Assembly (NCBI RefSeq): GCF_041146395.1
Contig: NC_090989.1
Location: 53,904,501 to 53,968,500, forward strand
Source: Eulemur rufifrons
Taxonomy: Eukaryota; Chordata; Mammalia; Primates; Lemuridae
Reading direction: 5' to 3'
Length of the DNA stretch: 64,000 nucleotides
Part shown: positions 12,590 through 22,097 of the stretch, piece after piece
Layout: the number at the start of each line of letters is the position of its first letter
Numbering within the stretch: position 1 is the stretch's first letter
Made by a program: the position numbers and the translations under genes
The notes under the pieces: model-generated
The model's database searches: none
What the model was told of the DNA's origin: nothing
The model's input: only the letters and a program-made list of their open reading frames with translations

Positions 12590-13790
12590 ATTTAATAAAA
12601 GCCCTGGAAGAAGAAAAGGTAAACTATAGGGGAAAAATGTTTTGAATAAGTAATGACTGAGAACTTCCCAGAATTAAAGATGTAGAGTCTCAGATTATGT
12701 ATGCAGCTAAAGCAGTTCTTATGAGGAAAACTTCTAGCTTTAAAAATATCGATCAGAAAACAGAAGAAATGAATATAAATGAGCCAAGAAGCTGGGGAAA
12801 AAAACTGAATAAATTTAAAAAACCAAAAAGGAAGGAAAAAGATAATAACAAAAATTAAGGAAATAGAAGACAAAACAGCAAGGCAGAGAATGATCAAAAC
12901 TAGAAGTCAGTTGTAGTGGACTTGACGAGAGTGTGGTTAGGGGATGGCCTCCAACTGCCAGGCCCTGGGAGAGCCCCCAAGTTGCAGAAGAGTGCCATTG
13001 TCCAAAGTCATGGCCTTCCCTGAGCAGCCCAGTAACGGACTAAGCTAGGGTACAAGGCACAGCTGTTTGATCCAAGGTGGGCCAACGCTGCTGATGTTGT
13101 AGGTCCAGAACTTTCCCCAATAGTGGGCCACGGCTTTGATCCAGGCTTCTGTGACAAAAATCTGACTCTCCTTCGCCCAAACCTGCTTTTTCTCCTCCTT
13201 TCTACAGGTGTCAATCCCAAACACACTCCGCCAACCTCCTGTATTCTACACTTTACATCAAAGTCAACTTCCTGAAGAATCCTGCTTGGATATTGTTCTT
13301 TGGAAATATTAACAAGATGAATAAATCTTTAACAAGACTAAACAACAAAACAAGAGAAAAATCAAATAAACCAAATACAGAATCTAGAAGAGTAGATAAC
13401 TAATGATACAACAGAGGAAAAAAACATGATAACTTTGAAAACTTGGGAGAAATAAAGCTCTGGAAAAATTCAACATGAACAAGTAGCATTAAAAAAACAG
13501 AAAACTTGAATAAGCCAATAATAATTAAAGAAATTGAAATGATAATCACATATTTCCTCTCCTCAATAAAAATCGTTGCCTAGATGTTTTTACATGTAAA
13601 TGTCATGACTTTCCAGTACTAACTAATCCCTTCTTATATAATTTGTTCCAGAAAATAGAAACAAGCTAACATTTCTAAACTCTTAATGAAATCAGTATCT
13701 TTATAGAACCAGATAAAGCAATATAAGCTAATTACTCATATGATGCAACAATTTTAAATAAACTATGAACTAATTAAGCCCAATAGTATT
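12590..13790 (+). mobile_element. L1 ORF2 fragment with a foreign insert
   Basis: gcagctaaagcagttcttat with gaggaaaacttctagcttta and aaacttgaataagccaataa are L1 ORF2. Between about 12905 and 13300 sequence unlike L1 interrupts it. Confidence 0.7.
12905..13300. other. Unassigned insert in L1
   Basis: GC-richer than its surroundings; no family recognised. Confidence 0.4.
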
Positions 13791-13799
13791 TTTTGTTTT

Positions 13800-13862
13800 T
13801 CCATAGAGATGATATCTCGCTGTGTTGCCCAGGATGAGCTTGAACTCCTGGCCTCAAGAGTA
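13800..13862 (-). mobile_element. Alu fragment
   Basis: Short reverse piece with tgtgttgcccagg and tcctggcctcaag. Confidence 0.7.
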
Positions 13863-14024
13863 CTTTCAATGCATCATAACATTAACTGGTCATAGCACAA
13901 AGCTAAGTTAAATTTAAAAGCAATTTTTAAAATTAAAAAATAAGTTAACTTAAAAATATTTTTAACACATGAGGCCATAATGATACTCAAAAAGCAAAGA
14001 CGGGAAAGTTCTTTTTACTTTTTT

Positions 14025-14367
14025 AATTTTTTTTTTTTTTTTGAGACAGAGTCTCACTCTGTTGCCCAGGCTAGAGTGAGTGCCGTGGCGTCAGCCTAGC
14101 TCACAGCAACCTCAAACTCCTGGGCTCAAGCGATCCTCCTGTCTCAGCCTCCCGAGTAGCTGGGACTACAGGCATGCGCCACCATGCCCGGCTAATTTTT
14201 CTTTTTCTATATATATTTTTAGCTGTCCATATAATTTCTTTCTATTTTTAGTAGAAGTGGGGTCTCACTCTTGCTCAGGCTGGTCTCGAACTCCTGAGCT
14301 CAAACGATCCGCCCACCTCAGCCTCCCAGAGTGCTAGGATTACAGGCGTGAGCCACCGCGCCCGGCC
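14025..14367 (-). mobile_element. Young lemur Alu
   Basis: Near-consensus reverse dimer; target copies gggaaagttcttt on both sides. Confidence 0.96.
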
Positions 14368-14559
14368 GGGGAAAGTTCTTTGTTACAGTAAAAAGAGAGC
14401 TAACAAATAAGGACTGATAACATTTTGCAACCCTCCATGTAATAATGATTTCAGACATGGACAACCATTGGATGCTAAAATCTTCAGGTAAATGGTTGTT
14501 GGGAAGAGGCAAGATAGTCACATCTGCTGAAGTATCACCTTACAGAGTAGTTGTTACGT

Positions 14560-14685
14560 GAGGCCAGGCACGGTGGCTTATGCCTATAATCCTAGCATTT
14601 TAGGAGGCCAAGGAAGGAGGATCACTTGAGGCCAGGAGTTTGAGACCAGCCTGAGCAAGAGAAAGAGACCCCATCTCCACACACG

Positions 14686-14725
<40 letters not shown>

Positions 14726-14890
14726 AACCCAGAAAAATTAGCCGGGCATAGTGGTACATGCCTCTAGTCCCAGATACTTGGGAGGCTGAAGCAGGAGGAT
14801 CACTTGAGCCCAGGAGTTCAAGGCTGCAGTGAGCTATGATCTTGCCACTCCAGCCTAGGGTAATAAAGCAAACACTGTCTCAAAAACAAA
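14560..14890 (+). mobile_element. Older Alu with CA/CG repeat in the linker
   Basis: Dimer whose middle A-rich region has become (CG)n(CA)n at about 14681-14721. Confidence 0.9.
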
Positions 14891-14934
14891 AAAATGTTTT
14901 ATAATAGTTAATTATAATAAATGTTTTATAATTT

Positions 14935-15262
14935 TGTAATGTTTATAGCATCTTTATTCATGATTGCCAAAACTTGAACCAACCAAAATGTCCTTGAGTA
15001 GGTGAATGAATAAACAAACCGTACATGCAGATAATGGAATATTATTCAGTACCAAAAAGAAATGATATCAAGTCATGAAAAGACATGGAGGAACCGTAAA
15101 TGCGTATTGCTATGTGAAAGCCAATCTGAATAGGCTATAGGCTACATTTGAAGTATATGACAATCTAGACAAGGGAAACCTATGGAGACAGTAAAAAGAT
15201 CTATGGTTTCCAGGGCATGGGAGGATGGAGGGATGAATAGGTAGAACACAAGGGATTTTTTT
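14935..15262 (+). mobile_element. L1 3'-end fragment
   Basis: Contains tcatgattgccaaaacttga, atggaatattattcagtacc and aagacatggaggaaccgtaa. It overlaps the presumed end of the DPPA2 transcript in antisense. Confidence 0.75.
14953..14958 (-). terminator. Candidate DPPA2 polyadenylation signal AATAAA
   Basis: Nearest AATAAA on the minus strand after the stop that I found, about 580 nt downstream. It lies within an L1 3'-end fragment, and a half Alu (15285-15446) separates it from the stop codon. Weakly supported. Confidence 0.25.
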
Positions 15263-15284
15263 TTTCTTTTTTTTACAAAACTTG

Positions 15285-15446
15285 TAAAATATATTTTTAG
15301 TTGTCCGGTTAATTTCTTTCTACTTTTTAGTAGAGATGGTGTCTCACTCTGCTCAGGCTGATCTCGAACTCCTGACCCTGAGCGATCCACCCACCTTGGC
15401 CTCCCAGATTGCTAGGATTACAGGCGTGAGCCACTGCACCCGGCCA
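15285..15446 (-). mobile_element. Half Alu (left arm and linker) in the DPPA2 3' UTR
   Basis: Reverse left arm ending gagccactgcacccggcc; right arm absent. It begins about 94 nt after the DPPA2 stop and is in sense with the transcript. Confidence 0.88.
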
Positions 15447-15539
15447 ACTTTTGTGAATTTCTGCCCTGCATTTTGGCAAATAGTGGGAAGGCAGAGTTTT
15501 TCTTGTTTCTTTTCAATTGACTTCAGCTTAAAATAATAT

Positions 15540-15636
15540 TTACCCTGAGGTGGCATATTCTGGTTTCTCCATTGTGTTCAACCCAGTTTGTTTCTTCTTC
15601 TCCGTCATCATTAATGCTTTCATTATCTTCTTATTT
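15540..15636 (-). CDS. DPPA2: DPPA2 last coding exon (residues 285-316) and stop
   Basis: Acceptor CTGCCTTCTAG before 15636; the exon completes the Arg codon and continues [15 protein letters not shown], as human NKKMMKRLMTVEK. The lemur frame goes on for 18 residues ([18 protein letters not shown]) to a TAA at 15542-15540. The preceding intron is 2.6 kb and holds several repeats. Confidence 0.9.
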
Positions 15637-18600
15637 CTAGAAGGCAGGTAGAAAAGAATTGTGAAAAAATGCCACAGTAAGATAAACCATTCCATACCAA
15701 CCCCTTAAAAATGATCAATAAAATAAAGAATCTACTTCTGAAGTTCCTGAGTAATTTGCCCCCAAACTTAGGGACTGTGCACACAAAGGCTTTACGTAGC
15801 AAACAAAGGAACAGGACTGCCCACTTATACCCAGGGCTCCTATTCTGTATACAGGAATGGGTCTCATCTCTTTCCCCCTTATACTCTCCATTCCCTTCTT
15901 CTCTTCCCTTCTCATAACTCCTCCCCATTCACACATGCTTATGGTTTTCCCATTAAAAAATAAAGAAAGGAGGAAGGAAAAGAAAAAGGAAGGAAGAAGA
16001 GAGGGAGGGAAGGAGGGAGGAAAAGAGAAAGAAAAGAAAGGAACCTCCCTTGAGGTTACTGTCTGAACTAGCTGCCACCTCCTCCTTCTAGGCTTTATCA
16101 ACATGTCCTGCTCCTAGTTCTGCACATGCTCTACTCTAACTCACTGCAATCACATTTTAGCTTCTATTGACCCCCTCAATGTACTCTCAAAAAGGCCACC
16201 ATGGCTGGGTGCAGTGGCTCACGTCTGTAATCCCAACACTTTAGGAAGCCAAGGTGGGATGATCACTTGAGACCAGAAGTTCAAGACCAGCCTGGGTGAC
16301 GGAGTGAGACCTGGTCTCTACCAAAAAAAAAAAAAAAAAAAAGTCTAGTCCCAGCCCCACTGCATTCATCCTCACCTCACTGCCAACCACTTTTTCCTTC
16401 TAAGACTCTCTGCTCATCTCCAAACCTCTAATTGTGCTGTTTCTCTCCTCATTGTCCACCTCCCATCAATATGCGGATTCTCTTTAGGGTTCTTTCCTAA
16501 CTCCTTTCTTAGAAGCTCCTACCAAAAATGTATGTGCTAATGACTCCCGAATGTATTTACCTCTAACCCATACTTCTCTCAGAACTCTAGAACATGTCGC
16601 AAGTTTCAGATTTTCTTCTTCACTGAACTGGACCTCTACCTTTCCTCCATCTTCTAAGACAGCATCTTGTTCCTTTTACTCCTACATCCCTTCAATTTGT
16701 CTCATTCCTCTTTCAATTCTTTTTTCTTCCCTGACCTTTGACATTGACTTCTTCAAATTATTTGTCAGAGTAATAGATTATATCTTTCTTAATTATAGTA
16801 ATCGCTTACTTACTGTCCTACCTAGTCTCTGTTGCAAGATTGTAGCCCACTTTCTAAAAAAAAGAAAAAAAAACCCCAAAACCAAAAACCCTTTAACTTC
16901 TGTCCACACCCCTCTCACATCACTTCCACCCAATTCCATGACCAAAAGCTGAATTTTGTACTTATGGATGGACATTAGGAGTTATACAATCTATATAAAA
17001 TCTAAAGCAGTGTTTATGTGTGTCCCAACATATATTTTCCTGCGGGGTATATAGTTATCACTACATTCTCAAAGGAGTTTGTGTCTCAAAAGTGACGGAG
17101 AAGGCCGGGCACGGTGGCTCACGCCTGTAATCCTAGCACTCTGGGAGGCCGAGGCGGGTGGATCGCTCGAGGTCAGGAGTTCAAGACCAGCCTGAGCAAG
17201 AGTGAGACCCCATCTCTACTAAACAAATAGAAAGAAATTATCAGGACACCTAAAAATATATAGAAAAAATTAGCCGAGGATGGTGGCGCATGCCTGTGGT
17301 CCCAGCTACTCGGGAGGCTGAGGCAGTAGGATTGCTTAAGCCCAGGAGTTTGAGGTTGCTGTGAGCTAGGCTGACGCCATGGCACTCACTCTAGCCTGGA
17401 CAACAAAGCAAGACTCTGTTTCAAAAAAAAAAAAAAAAAGTGACGGAGAAATAGCAACCTATAGAATAATATATGAGGCCTTTAATACAGACATAAATGT
17501 CAATATAAGCTTCAATCATACTGACCTATTGGCAGTTTCTAAGTATGTCATATTCTTTTACTCCCATGTGTTTGTACTGGCTATTCCCACAACTGGTAAG
17601 CTTGTCCTCAGTACATGTAATTTCCACAAGAAGTTTCCCTAAGCTACTCCAATACGGGTACTTGCCATATATTTTCATAGCTTCTCTTACTCATTTTTAT
17701 TTGAGTATGCTACACGGATTTTGTCTAAATTTTGTATCCCCAGCTGAGTATCTGCCATTTAGTAAGAATTCCCACTTGAGGCCGGACATGCATGGTGGCC
17801 AGGCCTGTAGTCCCAGATCCTTGATAGGCTGAGGCAGAAAGATTGCTTGAGTCCAGGAGTTTGTGGCTGCAGTGAGCTATGATGATTGCCCCGCTGCATT
17901 CTAGCCTGGGCAACAGAGCAAGACTCTGTCTCTAAAATAATTTAAAAAATTAAAAAATTCTAATACTTGTTTGTTTTTTCCTTTCTTTAGAACAGGTCCC
18001 CTACAATTGAGGCAGAAATCAGATTCTGACTCATCAGGTACTTTGTTAAGGCTGCTAAGAACTAGCCACATTCATCTGAGTTTTACTCCACTAAGTTCTT
18101 TTTGCTTCCTATTTTCGCCTGATCTATATGGCAAATTAACAAAACGGCATGTTTGCCCTCTGCCTTGTCCTATTAAATTATTCAGAAATCCATCTATATA
18201 TCTACTTTTCTGTGTGCCATGCTTAGAAAGGTACTTAAGGGTCACCTCTTCGCACAGTCAGGGCATAACATATTATCTTCCATGCCTGGAGATGGGAAGT
18301 GGCAGGCTGGTAACAGGAAGAGAGAAATCATCCTCCTGGGCGTGGAAGGCACCCAGGCCTGACCCGCATGAAACTGCAGGCGAACCCAACCCTTTGTGTC
18401 CGCCGGGAGAGCTTCCCCATGGACCACACACCACCTGACGCCTGGGGAAAGAAAGAGAAGCAAACATAAACAGCAGCAATCAAGACAGCCCTCCCACACC
18501 ACCTCTCATCAAGTCACTCTGGATTTCATTCTCCTATATTCTACTTGCAAACCAACTGAATGAAATGCATGAAAATGTAGGCCAAAAGACACTATAAATC

Positions 18601-21600
18601 TAACTTCACAAATTATATAGCATGAGGCATATTAATAGTTACCTATTTTGGAACGCTTGCTTTGTGTCCAGGATTTTGCTAAATGGCTTACATGTCCTAA
18701 TACATTTATTCTTAAGTACATTAAATAATTACCTTCTATTTGCTTTTCTTATTTATAGGTGAGATTGCTGAAGTTTATGGTGTGAAGTACAATAACTTTC
18801 CCAGAGGCAAGACATGGATCCACGTATTCCAACTCACAGCCCACTTACCTGACCACTACATTGTACTGCCTCAACCACAGAAAACGGGTAAAGAATCTGT
18901 TTAAAAGTGTAAAGAACGAGGAACCGAAGTAGAGGCAAAAGGAAAGGGAGGGAGGCCAAACCACTCCCCCCCCCAAAAGAAGTGTAAAGGATAATCTAGT
19001 TAGGGAGATGGGTTATTTTCAAGAAAATGACATAAGTGGTCAAGATTCCAAATGTCTGAAATAGAGAGAAAGGCGCAGTCATGGTGGGCTTTTAACTATC
19101 TGTGAATAAGCGGTGTAGTATCTCCCCAGTTAGACTGTAAACAAAAGTATCGAATATGTGCGTGTTTAGTACAATATACTCAGCAGCTAGACATACTCCT
19201 GGACTACAGTAGATGCTTAATAATTGCTGAATGAAGAACATAAAACAATGAATAATTGTGGGATGATATCAGCCCATAGGCATATTAATGAAAATTACAA
19301 TGAAGTGTCATCTTCGGGGGAGTCAGGCCCCCCCCCCGACACACAGCTTTACGGCCGGACGATGTCTTTGCACAGATTATTAACAGGAGCCTACTCCTCC
19401 TCACAGAAAGGATTGCAGCTCGGAGAGCTAAGGATAGGCCAATTTCAGCTCTAGAGCTTCCTTTTGGTCGTGTTCCTTACATGACGCATAATGCACCCTA
19501 CTACATAAGTCAGCCCTGAGTGAAAGAGGATCTAGAACACTCCTGGAAATGGGGGGCAGAGAAGAAAAGGATTCAAGCCAAAAGGAAGGAGGGTGACTTT
19601 GTGCTGGCCTGAGATAGGGTCTGCTGGAGATGAAAGCAAAAATAGCAAGGGAGGAGTAGGAGTTGAAGAAAGGTGGAGTTAGGTTACCCTCAAGATTTCT
19701 TAGAGGACAGAGGCCCTAAACCTTCTAATCATTAGTTTGTTTTCAATGTGTTAAGTTCTGTGTCTCATACAAGTCTCACAACCATTCTAAGAAACAGGTA
19801 GTTATTAATATAGTTTTGATTTCATAGACGAGGATACCAGCACTTGGGCTGAGTAACTTGTCAACGTCACGTATCTAGGAAATGGTAAAGCAAAAACTTG
19901 AAAAAAATAAAAAACCAAAACAACAACAAGTAAATAAATAATAAAAAGAAGACTTTGAACCAACACTTTCCTTTTCTTCTCTGTTACGAATGCCTTAAGG
20001 AAGGGAAAAAGAAAAGGGGAAGACATCAGACTGTGGCTAACCACACTATTAGATTAATAAAAGTTAACCTTGTTTCTCTGGAGCGGTACTCACGCATTAA
20101 GTTTGATCTTACCAAAGGCTTGTGTCAAAAAGGCCTCAGCAGAAGCAGGAATAGGACATGAATTTGCAGCCTTAGGCTGCACAGCTTTGGCAGCAATCCT
20201 TCCCCACGAAGCCAAGGAAGATTGCTGAGGTGACGATATCACTTCAACAGCATGAGTCTGTTCTGGTCTCTCACTCATCCTGCAACTTTCCTTAAGCTTT
20301 GCTCTCTTATTCGCTGTCTTGTGGGTCCTTAAATATGGCTGTAATCTGGCTTCCCTTGATGTTTTAGGAATTTCCTGCAAATGAAATTCATGATGAGTAT
20401 TCAGTGTTAAGTACTACTGCCATACAGACTTTTGTGTCAATTTTATCATTTTTATACTGACCCGAACATGTATGTCAATGTGAGAAGGGTTTGGGAATAT
20501 TAGTTGTCTTAGAACAGTGGTTCTCAATTAGGAGAGGTTTTTAGTTTTCAAAACTGGGGGCTCGGGGTCAGGGTTGGGGGTGGGGGGGGCAGGGTTGGGC
20601 TGAGGGGGAGGAGAGAGAGGTTGCTACTGACATCTAGTGGGTAGAGGCTACGGATCAAGGGCAGCCCCTAAAACGAAAATTTATTTGGCCCAAAACGTCA
20701 GTAGTGCCACAGTTAAGAAACACTACCTTAGAGGTACACCATATGTAGAGATCGTGGAAGAGTAGAGACAACTCAAGCTCAGAACCCACCCTCACACCAT
20801 CAACATACCCATTACTCACATATTTCTGCTCTGGGTATGCATGCTGCTGAAGCCTCCAAAAAACTTCTGTTTTCTTAGGAAATTAAGAGGGAAATAAAAA
20901 TTAAAAGCTGACAAAAGTTCTCATATTTATTCCAAGCAGCAGAGGTTCTCACCAGTGTTACTAACCTTCCCATCAGTACTCAAACGGAGTTGTTGGCACC
21001 AGTTCCGTAAAGTGTCTCTCCGTACACTATTAATGGAAGGCAAAATGGTTGGCAAAGGAAGAACTGGTGCTTTACGTATCACTTTTGGGGGAGCTTCGAA
21101 TTGTTCATTTGTTGGAGGTAGATGAACTGAGAAAAGAATGGGATAAAAGTAGGAATAATTTAAAGTCTGTAAGATTCTTTTACAATTTTACAAAGACCTT
21201 TTTGCATTTCCCACAACCCAATTTGCACACATACATACCAATTTTTATTTTTCCTATTACAAATGAGGTAACAGATTCAGTTATTTAAGGACTTGCCCAA
21301 AATCACACAGCCATAAAAATGGCAGACCTGGGTCTCAAACCTACATTTAGATTCTAAATTCTATGTTTTTTATGCCAGGTACAGCAGCCTATTTTCTGTT
21401 GCCTTCAACAACCAACTAAACAGAACATTATATTGGATTTCTCCTCCCAAATGTCTAGATTTTGGACCATAAAATATCAGCTCTCCCTATAGAAATCAAA
21501 GAAACCACCACTAACCCTGCCCCCAATCAACAATGGTCCACCCTTCTGTCAGCCCGCCTCATTTCTCTCTGCATCACCCCATCTCACCTCACTCTGCTTA

Positions 21601-22062
21601 GCTCTAGCCCATCACTATTCACTTCACCTCAAAATCTTCATTATTGGCCCAGAAAATAAAATCATTCTGAAAATACTTATTTGATGCCTTTACATGAAGC
21701 ACTGAAAATAGATCCAAAGGGTCATGATTTTAAGAGCTGCTATATATTTGATCAGTAATTACTTGCCAAGCAAAATACTAGATGCTTACCAAAATTATTT
21801 AAATTTTCATAAGAGGCAAGTATGTACTAACTTCATTTTTATAGAAGGGATTAAGTTTCATGTGTTGGGAATTCATGTGAACTTGTGTCTAGCTGCCCAA
21901 AAGAGCCTGCTCTGTCCAAAATGTTCTACATGCCTACTTTGTGTCTTTTTTTTTGGCTCTTTTGCCCAGGCTGGAGTACAGTCATACAATCATAGCTAGT
22001 GATCCTCCCATCTCAGCCTCCAGAGTAGCTAAGACTATAGGTATGCACCAGCATGCCTGGCT

Positions 22063-22097
<35 letters not shown>

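Noticed and set aside
14681..14721. CG/CA run as a Z-DNA regulatory site
   Set aside because: It is the expanded linker of an Alu; nothing else supports a function.
15623..16104. Overlapping open frames of 101 and 129 codons on the minus strand
   Set aside because: They run through a purine/pyrimidine tract in the DPPA2 last intron; no family resemblance, low complexity.
16551..16952. Open frame of 133 codons on the plus strand
   Set aside because: It lies in L2-like repeat text and reads into an A/C-rich run; no protein motif.
18242..18502. The full 86-codon frame as a separate small gene
   Set aside because: Only 18441-18246 is coding; it is DPPA2 exon 6 and the rest is intron read-through.
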